NCBI GenBank assembly: GCA_003211835.1
Contig: QCRN01000003.1
Span: forward strand, 1 to 64,000
Origin: Pelagibacteraceae bacterium AG-461-B04
Lineage (GTDB): Bacteria > Pseudomonadota > Alphaproteobacteria > Pelagibacterales > AG-422-B15
Direction: 5' to 3'
Length of the DNA stretch: 64,000 nt
Under the pieces are notes generated by a model. The model was not told the origin of the DNA. It saw only the letters and a list, made by a program, of their open reading frames with translations, and did no database searches. A program made the translations under genes and the position numbers. Below are positions 27,956-37,411 of the stretch, piece after piece. How positions within the stretch are numbered: position 1 is the stretch's first letter; the number at the start of each line of letters is the position of its first letter.

Positions 27956-29686
27956 TTAAAATTCGCGTTCGTATAATTTCTTATAAATGCCGTTCTTTAT
28001 GAGCAACTCTTCATGATTGCCGCTTTCAACAATTTTTCCATCATCTAGAACTATAATTTGATCTGCATTTATTATGGTACTTAGCCGGTGAGCTATTACC
28101 AAAGTTGTTCTATCTTTCATCAGTTTTTTGATCGCTTCCTGAACAAGGCTTTCCGACTCGGTATCTAAACTTGAGGTTGCTTCATCCAATAAAAGTATTG
28201 GTGCATTTTTTAAAAAAGCTCTTGCAATTGAGATTCTTTGTTTTTGACCACCTGAAAGACTATATCCCTTCTCTCCAATTATCGTATCATATCCATTTGG
28301 CAGTTCAGAAATAAATGAGTCCGCAGCAGCAGATTTTGCTGCATTGATTATTTCTTCATCAGTAGAGTTGGGTCGGCTATACAAGATATTTTCTTTTATA
28401 GACATATCGAATAGAATTGGTTCTTGGCTAACTAAAGCAATTACTGACCTGACTGAGGAAATTGTAAGCTCTTTTATATTTTGTCCATCAATTTTTAGTT
28501 TACCTGAGTCGGGATCATAGAATCTTGGTATAAGATTTAAAATTGATGATTTGCCTGATCCGCTTGGCCCTACTAAAGCAGTAGTTTTTCCGTGAGGAAT
28601 ATTAAGACTAACCTTCTTTAGCGCTGAATTTGTCTGGCCCTCATAAGAGAGAGTAACCTCTTGCAAATCAATATTTGATTTACTTAATGATAGATCTCTT
28701 GCATCTTTTTTTTCGTTAATTAAGCTCTTTTGATCTAATAGACCAAATACTCTTATAGCCGCCGCAAAACCTTCTTGAAGAGTTGTATTTATTGAGGCGA
28801 GTCTTCTAAGCGGTTGAAATGCCAACATCATTGCTCCAAGAAATGATACAAATTCGTTCAGAGGCAGTTCTCCTTGAAGGCCTCTCAAGCCTGCATAATA
28901 TAGAGTTCCTGCAATACCAAATCCGGCAAGAAACTCTGCAAATGGTGAAGCCGCTCCCCGCGCATTTGCCCCTCTGAGAATTTTTTGAACTCTTCTCCAG
29001 ACCGAGTTGCTTAACTTCTCAATCTCCTGCTCTTCTTGCTGGTAAGCTTTAACAATTCTTGTTCCATCTAAATTTTCAGAAAGTATGGATGCAAGTACTC
29101 CTGTTTCCTCTTGCGTTTCCGTTGATGCTTTCTTCACTCTTTTTCCTAGACGTTTGGTCAATAATCCAACTAAGGGAAAAGCTATGATTGATATTGTTGC
29201 TAACTGCCAGTCTTGATAATACATAACACCCAAAAGACAAATGAGTGTTAGTAAGTCCTTAACCCCATTTGCTAAACTACTGCTTACAGAGTCTTGAAGC
29301 AGAGTAACATCATAGAGAAAATTAGAAATTATTTTTGCTGAGTGTATTTTATGAAGCCAAGATAAGTCAGCATTGATAATTTTTTTAAATAATTTGATTT
29401 GTGTATCTGCGATAACATTTTGAGCCACTCCATTTAAAAGTACAATCTGGATATAAGTTGCAACACTTTTAATTAGCAATGTTAGAATTATTGCAATTGG
29501 TATCAAAAGCAACATTGACTCATCTTTTTCTATAAAAATTTTGTCAATTGCAGGGTCAAGCAGCCAAGCAGTCGCGCCCGTTGAAAGGGCTATTATTATC
29601 ATAAAGAATAATGAGCTTGCTAATCTTGACGCATAAGGCCTTATACTATCTCTAAATAACCTTGCTAATATCTGCGATCCAGTCAT
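27956..29686 (-). CDS. msbA: Lipid A export ABC transporter MsbA
   Basis: A 576-residue ABC exporter half-transporter that flips lipid A-core across the inner membrane. Six N-terminal helices are followed by the ATPase domain: Walker A GPSGSGKSS (about residue 370), signature LSGGQKQR, Walker B ILLLDEA, and AHRLST. Multidrug exporters share this architecture, but placement at the head of the lipid A block supports MsbA. Confidence 0.9.
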   Translation of the reverse strand: MTGSQILARLFRDSIRPYASRLASSLFFMIIIALSTGATAWLLDPAIDKIFIEKDESMLLLIPIAIILTLLIKSVATYIQIVLLNGVAQNVIADTQIKLFKKIINADLSWLHKIHSAKIISNFLYDVTLLQDSVSSSLANGVKDLLTLICLLGVMYYQDWQLATISIIAFPLVGLLTKRLGKRVKKASTETQEETGVLASILSENLDGTRIVKAYQQEEQEIEKLSNSVWRRVQKILRGANARGAASPFAEFLAGFGIAGTLYYAGLRGLQGELPLNEFVSFLGAMMLAFQPLRRLASINTTLQEGFAAAIRVFGLLDQKSLINEKKDARDLSLSKSNIDLQEVTLSYEGQTNSALKKVSLNIPHGKTTALVGPSGSGKSSILNLIPRFYDPDSGKLKIDGQNIKELTISSVRSVIALVSQEPILFDMSIKENILYSRPNSTDEEIINAAKSAAADSFISELPNGYDTIIGEKGYSLSGGQKQRISIARAFLKNAPILLLDEATSSLDTESESLVQEAIKKLMKDRTTLVIAHRLSTIINADQIIVLDDGKIVESGNHEELLIKNGIYKKLYEREF

Positions 29687-29751
29687 GAGAAGGTATTCAT
29701 AATACTATTACAGAAAATTTAAATCTAAATATTAGTTTATGGCTAAAAAGC

Positions 29752-31083
29752 TTATTTTCCTGCTAGTGTCATATTCTCAATTAGAACTGTTGGAGCATTG
29801 GTTCGGTACTTGAACTCAAGATCGTTAGCTGCAGATAAATTTAAAAACATTTCTGAGAGATTTGAAGCTATAGTTACTTCACTGACAGCATGAGTTATTT
29901 CTCCATTTTCAATCAACATACCGCTAGCGCCCATACTATAATCACCTGTAACCAAGTTAATACCCATTCCAATTAATTCAGTTGCATAAAAACCATATTT
30001 AATAGATTTGATCATATCATCATAAGACAGTATTCCATTAGTCATAAAAAAATTTGATGTTGATACTCCTGGAGGTGATCCAACAGAGCGTGATGCGTTT
30101 CCAGTTGTTTTAAAATTTAGTTTTTTTGCTGTTGAGGTATTTAAAATCCAAGTATTGAGTTTTCCATTGGATACAATCTCTTTTTTACTGACTTGAATTC
30201 CTTCTCCATCAAATGGTTTAGAGCCCAATCCTTTTAAAATTCCAGGATCATCGATTATAGTTACGTCTTTTTTGAATATTTGTTTTCCTAAACTATCCTT
30301 TAGAAAACTTGTTCCTCTTGCAATAGATGGACCCGATATTGCTCCAGCAAGATATCCAATTAAGCCATTACTAATTCTTTTATCAAATATTACTGGAAGT
30401 TTTGTTGATTTAATTTTTTTTGGATTTAGTCGTTTTAATGTTTTGTTTGCTGCTGATGTTCCAATTTCTTTTGCTGAGCGCAAATCTGAAAAATGTCTAG
30501 ATACAGAGTAATCGTAATCCCTTTCCATTCTTTGTCCTTCACCAGCTAGAACAGAACAAGATATAGAATTTGTTGATGATTTATATCCTCCTTGGAATCC
30601 ATTACTAGTTGCTAAGTAGAATTCGCCCTGTGAATAAGATGCTCCAGCCCCTTCCGAATTGCTTATGCCAGGTACTGAAAGAGCTGCTTCTTCGCACTCC
30701 TTAACAGAGTCTATTAGAGCTTCAGTGTTAGTCTCTTCACTTTGATGTAGTTCTAAATTACCTATTTCGCTTTCAAACAATGAACTGTCACCTAAGACAG
30801 CTGTGTCATCAATTGGCGCTAATTTTGCCATGGATACACACTTATTTACAAGTGTTTCTATATTATCATCATCCACTTCAGATGAGGAGACAAAAGCTTG
30901 TTTCTGATCAACCAGTGCTCTTATTCCAATAGTGCTATCATTTGACTCTTCAAGATCTTCTATTTTCTGTTTTCTGCAACTGATTGATTTACCACTTGCT
31001 TTTGCAAGTACAACATCGCACTCAGTAGCTCCACTTTTGAGAGTCTTTTCAATAATTTTTTGAGCTGTAATTTCAAAATCCAT
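29752..31083 (-). CDS. pmbA: TldE/PmbA metalloprotease-complex subunit
   Basis: A 443-residue protein of the TldD/PmbA family. In E. coli TldD and TldE/PmbA form a protease processing microcin B17 and CcdA; the wider role is unclear. Seen here are SGKSISCRKQKIEDLEESNDS near residues 30-50 and the C-terminal MGINLVTGDYSMGASGMLIENGEI motif specific to PmbA. TldD itself carries the zinc site and is not in this window. It lies 3 bp after ubiA. Confidence 0.93.
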   Translation of the reverse strand: MDFEITAQKIIEKTLKSGATECDVVLAKASGKSISCRKQKIEDLEESNDSTIGIRALVDQKQAFVSSSEVDDDNIETLVNKCVSMAKLAPIDDTAVLGDSSLFESEIGNLELHQSEETNTEALIDSVKECEEAALSVPGISNSEGAGASYSQGEFYLATSNGFQGGYKSSTNSISCSVLAGEGQRMERDYDYSVSRHFSDLRSAKEIGTSAANKTLKRLNPKKIKSTKLPVIFDKRISNGLIGYLAGAISGPSIARGTSFLKDSLGKQIFKKDVTIIDDPGILKGLGSKPFDGEGIQVSKKEIVSNGKLNTWILNTSTAKKLNFKTTGNASRSVGSPPGVSTSNFFMTNGILSYDDMIKSIKYGFYATELIGMGINLVTGDYSMGASGMLIENGEITHAVSEVTIASNLSEMFLNLSAANDLEFKYRTNAPTVLIENMTLAGK

Positions 31084-31086
31084 ATA

Positions 31087-31953
31087 TTAAATTAGTGTTA
31101 GTAGTAAAGAGAACATAATCAATACACCAGTATACCGATTACTTTTGAAAATTTCTAGACACACATCACTGTTATAAATATCTAGTTTGAATAATTGAAA
31201 TAACAAATGAATTCCTACGAGAACAACTGCAGCGTAATATAAGTATTCAAATTCAGATAATTGGCCAAAGATTAATAGACAAATAATCATTAGAGAATAG
31301 AAAGCAGAAATCCATAATTTAGATTTATCTCCAAACAAAATAGCTGTTGATTTTATTCCAATTTTTAAGTCATCCTCCCGGTCCTGGTGCGCATATATCG
31401 TATCGTAACCTAAAGTCCAAAAAATTCCTGCAAGATATAAGAAGAAAATAGATAAAGAAATATTTCCATTTATGGATACAAATCCAATAATAACACCGAT
31501 ATTAAAAGTTAGACCAAGAAATAATTGTGGCCAATATGTAATCCTTTTCATTAAAGGGTATAATATAAAAAGAAAAAATGAAATAAATCCCACAGTAATT
31601 GCTGTCTTGTTTAAAGAAAGTAATATTGCAAGCCCGCCTAGACACAAAAGACAAAATATTGTGATTGCTTCAATTGAGCTGATGGCTCCACTTGCTATGG
31701 GCCTTTTTGATGTTCTGCTTACATGCTTATCAAGATCTTTATCAAATAAATCATTTATGACACAACCTGCAGATCTCATCACGACCGAGCCAATGGCAAA
31801 TAAGATAATGGTGTTAAAATTGTTATGTATATCTCTAAATGAGTTAAAAGCAGCAAATATTCCCCAAAAACATGGTAACATTAGTAATATAAATCCATTG
31901 GGCTGATGGAGTCTTAATAAATGAATATACTTCTGCAACTTGTATTTCCTCAA
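31087..31953 (-). CDS. ubiA: 4-hydroxybenzoate polyprenyltransferase
   Basis: Membrane prenyltransferase of ubiquinone synthesis. The 288-residue multi-helix protein has the first aspartate-rich motif NDLFDKDLDKHVSRT near residue 63-77 with RPIASG, and the second DTIYAHQDREDD near 180. It is divergent from rsmE with a 29 bp gap; ubiA | rsmE-gshA is a recurring alphaproteobacterial arrangement. Confidence 0.95.
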   Translation of the reverse strand: MRKYKLQKYIHLLRLHQPNGFILLMLPCFWGIFAAFNSFRDIHNNFNTIILFAIGSVVMRSAGCVINDLFDKDLDKHVSRTSKRPIASGAISSIEAITIFCLLCLGGLAILLSLNKTAITVGFISFFLFILYPLMKRITYWPQLFLGLTFNIGVIIGFVSINGNISLSIFFLYLAGIFWTLGYDTIYAHQDREDDLKIGIKSTAILFGDKSKLWISAFYSLMIICLLIFGQLSEFEYLYYAAVVLVGIHLLFQLFKLDIYNSDVCLEIFKSNRYTGVLIMFSLLLTLI

Positions 31954-31982
31954 AACTAATATTATGAATTTAATATATATAA

Positions 31983-32702
31983 ATGAATAAGATAAAAAAT
32001 AGAATTTTTATAAATTCAAACTTAAAAGCAGGAGAAACAGTTTCTTTAGGTGATGAAAAATCTCATTATTTAAACAATGTTCTTAGGTGTAAAATCGGTG
32101 ACCTTATTTCTCTTTTCAATGAAAAATCTGAATGTATAGCTGAAGTTGTAAGCAATGCCAAAAACGCATGTAAACTTAAATTAATGGAATGTAAGAAAAA
32201 TGAGATCGATAGACATAAGATAACTCTGTTTTTCTCACCAATAAAGAGAACTCCCATGGAGTTTATGGTGCAGAAATGTACAGAGATTGGGATCACCTCT
32301 TTCCAGCCAGTATTAATGGAGAGAACAAATAATAAAAAAATTAATCTTGAGAGATTAAAGCACATCTCTATAGAGGCATCCGAGCAGTCTAGTAGAGTAA
32401 ATTTGCCTTTATTAAATAATTTAATTTCTTTTAGGGAAATGATTAAAACTATGAGTCATGATAAACTTATCTTCTGCTCACTAGAAAAAAATACTAGTTT
32501 AATTAATAAAATAAATTTATCGCTTAATGAAAGTATAGGAATTATAATTGGCCCAGAAGGTGACTTTTCTCCAAACGAAATGGCAGATTTAGGGAGTATA
32601 AAGAATTCTGTGCCAGTAACCCTTGGTAGCAATGTTCTTAAATCTGAAACAGCTGGGGTTGTCGCTTCCTCACTAGTCATGAACATTATATATAATGATT
32701 AA
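31983..32702 (+). CDS. rsmE: 16S rRNA (uracil-1498-N3)-methyltransferase
   Basis: A 239-residue SPOUT methyltransferase. N-terminal PUA-like domain (EKSHYLNNVLRCKIGDLISLFN), then the knot with IIGPEGDFSPNE and VTLGSNVLKSETA that bind SAM. Length and motifs match RsmE. Its end overlaps the gshA start by 8 bp, so translation is coupled. Confidence 0.96.
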   Translation: MNKIKNRIFINSNLKAGETVSLGDEKSHYLNNVLRCKIGDLISLFNEKSECIAEVVSNAKNACKLKLMECKKNEIDRHKITLFFSPIKRTPMEFMVQKCTEIGITSFQPVLMERTNNKKINLERLKHISIEASEQSSRVNLPLLNNLISFREMIKTMSHDKLIFCSLEKNTSLINKINLSLNESIGIIIGPEGDFSPNEMADLGSIKNSVPVTLGSNVLKSETAGVVASSLVMNIIYND

Positions 32703-34029
32703 TAAAAAAGATTTAATAAACTACTTCAGTGAAGGAATAAAAAAAGATGACACTCTCAGGATCGGTACTGAGCATGAGAAATTTATTTTTAAGCAAAATG
32801 ATTTATCTTTAATCCCTTATGATGGCGATGTAAGTATACAAGCTATCTTTCAAGATTTTGTGAAAGAAGGCTGGAAAGAAGTTAAAGAAGGCAAAAATAC
32901 AATCGCCCTCACAAAAAATAATGCAAGTATAACTCTTGAACCTGGAGGTCAATTTGAGTTATCTGGTGCTCCACTTAAATCAGTTCATGAAACATGTAGT
33001 GAAATCAACAGTCATTTGGATTTCACTAAAAACTTAGAAAGAAAATATAATATTGGATTTCTAGGAATTGGCTTCTTGCCCATAGGAACATTAGAAGAAA
33101 TACCAATGGTTCCCAAAAAAAGATATGCAGAAATTATGACTCCCTATATGAGGTCGCTCGGCGGATTAGGTTTAGAAATGATGTATCAATCTGCAACTGT
33201 GCAAGCAAATTTTGATTTTACCTCAGAAGAAGATATGGCTAAAAAAATCAATGTTTCATCTGCACTTCAACCATTAGTGACAGGCTTATTTGCTAATTCG
33301 CCATTTAAAAATAACCAACCATCAGGTTTTGAAAGTTATAGAGGACATGTGTGGACAAGAACAGATGCAGATCGGACGGGCATACCCAAATTTCTTACTG
33401 AGCCGAACATGAGCTTTGAAAAGTATGTAGACTATGCTCTTGATATTCCTGTTTATGCCCTAATCAGAGATGGTAATTATATAAAATGTACAGATTATTC
33501 TTTCTCAGACTTAATTGAGGGTAGACATAGCGAATTTTCTAGAGATCAGATAACGATCAAAGATTGGGCTGATCATATTTCAACCATATTCACCGAAGTA
33601 AGATTAAAAACATTCATTGAAATGAGAGGAGCTGATGCAGGTGGGTATGACACATTATGTGCATTACCTGCTTTTTGGACAGGCATCCTCTATGATAAGA
33701 CTGCTCTCGATGAGGCTTTAAGTATAACAAGACAGTTCGATTATGCTGATTTAATGAATTTTAGAGCAGACGTTTTAAAGAGAGGTCTTAACTCGACTAT
33801 TAATAATATGGAAGGTTGGGAGTTAGCAGAACGAATAGTCAAAATTTCCTCAGAGGGTTTAAACAGACGTGGAAAATTAAATTTATATGGTGATAGTGAA
33901 GCAGTTCATCTAGATTTTCTAAAATCTATCATTAAAAACAAAGAGTCTAATTCAAGGCGTATGATTAAAAAATACTACGTACAAGATACCCTTAATCAAA
34001 AAGAGCTTTTTGACAAGGAGTCTTTTTAG
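32695..34029 (+). CDS. gshA: Glutamate-cysteine ligase (GCS2, plant/alphaproteobacterial type)
   Basis: First enzyme of glutathione synthesis, joining glutamate and cysteine with ATP. The 444-residue protein has RIGTEHEKFIF at the N-terminus, TLEPGGQFELSGAPL near residues 83-97, and IEMRGADAGGYDT near 305. These mark the class shared by plants and alphaproteobacteria rather than the E. coli GshA class. It overlaps convergent mscS-like by 4 bp. Confidence 0.95.
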   Translation: MINKKDLINYFSEGIKKDDTLRIGTEHEKFIFKQNDLSLIPYDGDVSIQAIFQDFVKEGWKEVKEGKNTIALTKNNASITLEPGGQFELSGAPLKSVHETCSEINSHLDFTKNLERKYNIGFLGIGFLPIGTLEEIPMVPKKRYAEIMTPYMRSLGGLGLEMMYQSATVQANFDFTSEEDMAKKINVSSALQPLVTGLFANSPFKNNQPSGFESYRGHVWTRTDADRTGIPKFLTEPNMSFEKYVDYALDIPVYALIRDGNYIKCTDYSFSDLIEGRHSEFSRDQITIKDWADHISTIFTEVRLKTFIEMRGADAGGYDTLCALPAFWTGILYDKTALDEALSITRQFDYADLMNFRADVLKRGLNSTINNMEGWELAERIVKISSEGLNRRGKLNLYGDSEAVHLDFLKSIIKNKESNSRRMIKKYYVQDTLNQKELFDKESF

Positions 34030-35114
34030 GTCGATCCTTTTTCTATATATATAGATTGAGAAGGGAAAGCAAAGCCAGCATCATTCTTTTCAACAATACT
34101 TTTAATCTCAAATGCTAAGTTTTCTTTTATCTCTAACCATTCTCCCCAATTTGTAGTGGTAGCAAAACAATAAACTAATAAATCAATAGAGCTATCAGAG
34201 AATTTTTCTATCCTAACAAATAATGGTTGTTCACTTGATTTAACAAAGTTTCCATTATCTTTTAGATATTTTTCAATCTCGTCTCTTATTTTTCTTAGTT
34301 GATCATGTGTTGTTCTATATTCTAAACCAATGGTCCAATAAATTCGGCGACTTTTCATATTACTAAAGTTTGTCACGGCATTTTCGGCAAAATTAAAGTT
34401 TGGGACCATTACTGGCGAAGAGTCAAATCTTCTTACAAGTGTTGAGCGAAATCCAATCTTTTCTACAGTGCCTTCAACAATATTTTCAACTTTTATCCAA
34501 TCACCATTTTGAAATCTTTTTTCAAGAAGTATCAGTATTCCTGAAATTAAGTTTTTAAATAAATCTTGAGCGCCTAGAGCAACAGCAACACTTAATAATC
34601 CAAGGCCAGCTAATATGGGTCCTACTTTTATGCCCCATATTTCAAGTACTGCCGCACCTCCAATGATAAAGATAAAGAATTTAAGTATCCTTACACCCCA
34701 GTCAATTAAATCATACGTTAACAGTTCACCAAATTTGTGAATAAAAAAAGAAAAAGGATCAATTACTTTATAAAGGAACCAGAATATTTGAATTGTGATG
34801 AGTGATGTATTTAAATTTGCGGCAATTGTTTCAAGTGTGCTGTTCAAATTTAAATACTGAGTGCTAATGTATACCCCGATTACGATTGGAAAAAATCTTA
34901 GTGGACCATCAAAAGCCTCTAAAACTTCATCATCAATCTGCGTTGAAGATTTTTTTACGATTGCTTTCAATCTTCCAACAACAATCTTTGAAAACAAAGA
35001 TCTGAATAGGACAAAAAGTATAAGAATCAGAATACCGATCAATACATTATTGAAATCTATTCCAAACACTCCTTGTGACCAAACTGATGAAACTAAGTCT
35101 AAAAAATTGTCCAT
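34026..35114 (-). CDS. MscS-family mechanosensitive channel
   Basis: A 362-residue inner-membrane channel releasing solutes on osmotic downshock. Several N-terminal helices lead to the pore-lining helix, glycine/alanine-rich as GLGLLSVAVALGAQDLFKNLISG near residues 165-190. The beta domain (GDWIKVENIVEGTVEKIGFRSTLVRRFD) follows. More helices than E. coli MscS are present, as in the larger YbdG/YnaI-like members. Confidence 0.9.
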   Translation of the reverse strand: MDNFLDLVSSVWSQGVFGIDFNNVLIGILILILFVLFRSLFSKIVVGRLKAIVKKSSTQIDDEVLEAFDGPLRFFPIVIGVYISTQYLNLNSTLETIAANLNTSLITIQIFWFLYKVIDPFSFFIHKFGELLTYDLIDWGVRILKFFIFIIGGAAVLEIWGIKVGPILAGLGLLSVAVALGAQDLFKNLISGILILLEKRFQNGDWIKVENIVEGTVEKIGFRSTLVRRFDSSPVMVPNFNFAENAVTNFSNMKSRRIYWTIGLEYRTTHDQLRKIRDEIEKYLKDNGNFVKSSEQPLFVRIEKFSDSSIDLLVYCFATTTNWGEWLEIKENLAFEIKSIVEKNDAGFAFPSQSIYIEKGST

Positions 35115-35161
35115 TGTGTCATTTTAACTGATTTGGCATTCAGATAATAGATATAGTTAAT

Positions 35162-36022
35162 TTAAAGAAAATTATTGATTTCTCTTGATACTTCAGTGGT
35201 TTTTTCTAGAGGAAGCATGTGACTGGTGTCTTCAATAAAGCATATTTTCGTTTGCGGGTTATATTTCTTTATTCTCTTCTGACTTAGCTTATTGCAGACC
35301 ACACTATTTGGAGTAAGAATTATTTTTAAAGGTATGTTTATTCTTTTTAGATCAAACCAAACTTCATGTGATGTCAACTTGAAGCAAGCTGACTCCCAGC
35401 TCGGTTCACATTTAAGTTTGAGCTTATTGTTTTGGTCAGTATAGGTACAATATTCAACGTAATCTCTGATAATTTGTTCATCAATATGTTTAAATAATTT
35501 TTTTTTTGAGAAATATTGAAAAGCATCATCTTTACTTAACCATCCATTTCTTCTTATAGACGCATTTTTTGCTAGTGGATTTACTAAATGAGAGAGACCA
35601 GTAAATTGTAAAAACTTATAAGTTAAAATATATCTCAAAGGCAACATTACTGGATCAATAAGTATTAACTTACTAACAAGGTCAGGATTAGACAAAGCCA
35701 CAAGCAAACTTGCGGTTCCACCCATTGAATGACCTGAAAGCACAACAGGTTTATTTTCCATTTTGATAAGTTCTATTAGGTCGTTTTTAAAAGTGTACCA
35801 AGATTTTAATTTGTTTGGATCAGCTTTTAGGGTTGTATTTCCATGACCCCGCATATCATAAGTTATGACTTCATAACTATCACTAATGTTTGATAATAGT
35901 TTATTATAGACTTTACCACTAAATCCATTTGCATGAGAAAAGTAAAATTTATCTGCACCAGGTTTTTCTTTCCTATACGTAACTATCTTTTTAGATTCTA
36001 CTTCAAATTCTTTTTCTAACAT
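35162..36022 (-). CDS. Alpha/beta hydrolase
   Basis: A 286-residue alpha/beta-fold hydrolase. The oxyanion region is FSHANGFSGKVY, the nucleophile elbow VLSGHSMGGTASLL (serine near residue 98), and the catalytic histidine lies in EDTSHMLPLEKT near the end. No signal peptide is present, so it is cytoplasmic. The substrate is unknown. It starts 4 bp after the DUF4396 gene and probably belongs to the DUF1289-DUF4396-hydrolase transcription unit. Confidence 0.85.
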   Translation of the reverse strand: MLEKEFEVESKKIVTYRKEKPGADKFYFSHANGFSGKVYNKLLSNISDSYEVITYDMRGHGNTTLKADPNKLKSWYTFKNDLIELIKMENKPVVLSGHSMGGTASLLVALSNPDLVSKLILIDPVMLPLRYILTYKFLQFTGLSHLVNPLAKNASIRRNGWLSKDDAFQYFSKKKLFKHIDEQIIRDYVEYCTYTDQNNKLKLKCEPSWESACFKLTSHEVWFDLKRINIPLKIILTPNSVVCNKLSQKRIKKYNPQTKICFIEDTSHMLPLEKTTEVSREINNFL

Positions 36023-36026
36023 TTAC

Positions 36027-36452
36027 TCAGTGACATGATTCATTATATTTTTTAAGCCTATAGTAATTATAGGGCAGCGGGGTGACAAAACCTGCTAAGA
36101 GCATGAAAGGAATAATAGTAATGGTTAATACACCTCCTGCAAAAATAAGATCTGTTAAATTCATCGAAATCTCCATTGCTATCATACTAATGAAGCTCAT
36201 TTTGAAAGCGATATTCAAAGCTTCTGAAAAAGGAAAACTTTTCATTAGAATAAAAGTCTCTAACAAAATACTTGTTACAAGTCCGTTGAATATGGCAATT
36301 AGCATCACAAGATAAATTGACAAGGAATGATCTATCATTTGAAAGTAAAATATTGTACCAAAGTCTCCAATACTGCATCCAAGAAGACACCACAAAGTAT
36401 TATAACTTGAAGTCATCCATGTTGCTTTACAAGTCCAACTAATATCAAGCAT
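36027..36452 (-). CDS. DUF4396 membrane protein
   Basis: A small four-helix membrane protein. LWCLLGCSIGDFGTIFYFQ, an ETFILMKSFPFSEALN segment and the C-terminal GFVTPLPYNYYRLKKYNESCH match DUF4396, whose function is unknown. The Cys-His end could be a metal or redox site. The frame is open back to ATG at 36488, but ATG at 36452 (141 aa) overlaps the DUF1289 stop by 8 bp in the usual coupled style and starts just before the conserved region, so it is preferred. Confidence 0.8.
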   Translation of the reverse strand: MLDISWTCKATWMTSSYNTLWCLLGCSIGDFGTIFYFQMIDHSLSIYLVMLIAIFNGLVTSILLETFILMKSFPFSEALNIAFKMSFISMIAMEISMNLTDLIFAGGVLTITIIPFMLLAGFVTPLPYNYYRLKKYNESCH

Positions 36453-36651
36453 CAAATTTCTTAAATTCCTCTCGTCTTTCATTACCATCTTTTAGCGCTA
36501 AGGCTTTTTCTTCATCGGACATTCTTAGCCAATTAGTGATTTCAAACTGTTCTCTAAAGCACCCAATGCAGACCTTGCCGTCCATAAAAGCCTCATTATA
36601 CTTACATATTTTGACGCATGGACTATCTAGACGTGTATCTTTTTTAATCAT
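36445..36651 (-). CDS. DUF1289 cysteine-rich small protein
   Basis: A 68-residue protein with four cysteines in the DUF1289 pattern SPCVKICKYN...CIGCFRE, followed by WLRMSDEEKALAL. The cysteines are expected to bind a metal or Fe-S cluster. The function is unknown. It heads the minus-strand unit with DUF4396 and the hydrolase, and is divergent from rpoZ (59 bp gap). Confidence 0.9.
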   Translation of the reverse strand: MIKKDTRLDSPCVKICKYNEAFMDGKVCIGCFREQFEITNWLRMSDEEKALALKDGNERREEFKKFDA

Positions 36652-36710
36652 ATAAAGCTTGATTTATTTATATATTACAATAAAAAGCAACTTCAATTTC
36701 AAATAATTAT

Positions 36711-37406
36711 ATGGCACGTATTACCGTTGAGGATTGCATAAAGCTTATTAATAATCAGTATGATTTGGTTATTCTTGCTAAAGAAAGAGCGGTTCAATTG
36801 GGTAGAGGAGCTACTCCTGCTGTCGATCCTGAAAATGATAAAAAGCCTGTAATAGCTCTTAGGGAAATCAGTGAATCCAAAATTACAGCTGAAGAGTTAA
36901 AAGAAAGTATTGTGTCTAAGCTAAGACAAATTCCAGACTATGAAGAAGAAGAAGAATTAGAGGAAGTGGATAATGATACGTTTAGACAGATGTATCAGGG
37001 CGGATTGTCAAAATCTGAAATGGAAAAGTCTGCAACACGCAAATTTACAGCAAGATCGCCGAGAGTTGAAACGCGAGCTAAGTCAATTGAAGATACGGTA
37101 AGTGATTTAGAAGCCGTTCCTATGAGTTCAGATGATATAAATGAATCTCCAGATCCTGATGACACTCAGGATGTATTAGATACATCAGAAATTGAAGCTC
37201 CAATTGCGGAAACTGTTGAGACAGTTCATGAGGAAACAACTGATCAAACTACAGTTGATCCAATTGAGGAAAACCAATCTTCTGAAGAAGAAAGTTTTAT
37301 TACGAGTGATCAACTAGAAGATAAAAATGAAGATGAAGTTATTAATGTCGAAGAGTTGCCTGAAATTACATCTGACATTGAAGAAGACAATACTCCTAAA
37401 GAATAA
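36711..37406 (+). CDS. rpoZ: RNA polymerase omega subunit with long acidic tail
   Basis: Residues 1-75 are a canonical omega subunit (MARITVEDCIKLINNQYDLVILAKERAVQL as two adjoining blocks, then NDKKPVIALREI), which helps assemble RNA polymerase. Typical omega proteins are 70-150 residues; this one is 231. From about residue 85 the chain is strongly acidic and low in complexity, interrupted by a basic patch near 105-125 (ATRKFTARSPRVETRAKS). Two acyl-CoA dehydrogenase genes follow closely (5 bp and 2 bp), making an unusual operon. Confidence 0.93.
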   Translation: MARITVEDCIKLINNQYDLVILAKERAVQLGRGATPAVDPENDKKPVIALREISESKITAEELKESIVSKLRQIPDYEEEEELEEVDNDTFRQMYQGGLSKSEMEKSATRKFTARSPRVETRAKSIEDTVSDLEAVPMSSDDINESPDPDDTQDVLDTSEIEAPIAETVETVHEETTDQTTVDPIEENQSSEEESFITSDQLEDKNEDEVINVEELPEITSDIEEDNTPKE

Positions 37407-37411
37407 TTGCC

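Noticed and set aside
31472-31906. Plus-strand open frame of 144 codons.
   Set aside because: It is antisense to ubiA, which has both aspartate-rich motifs; the plus-strand translation has no family features.
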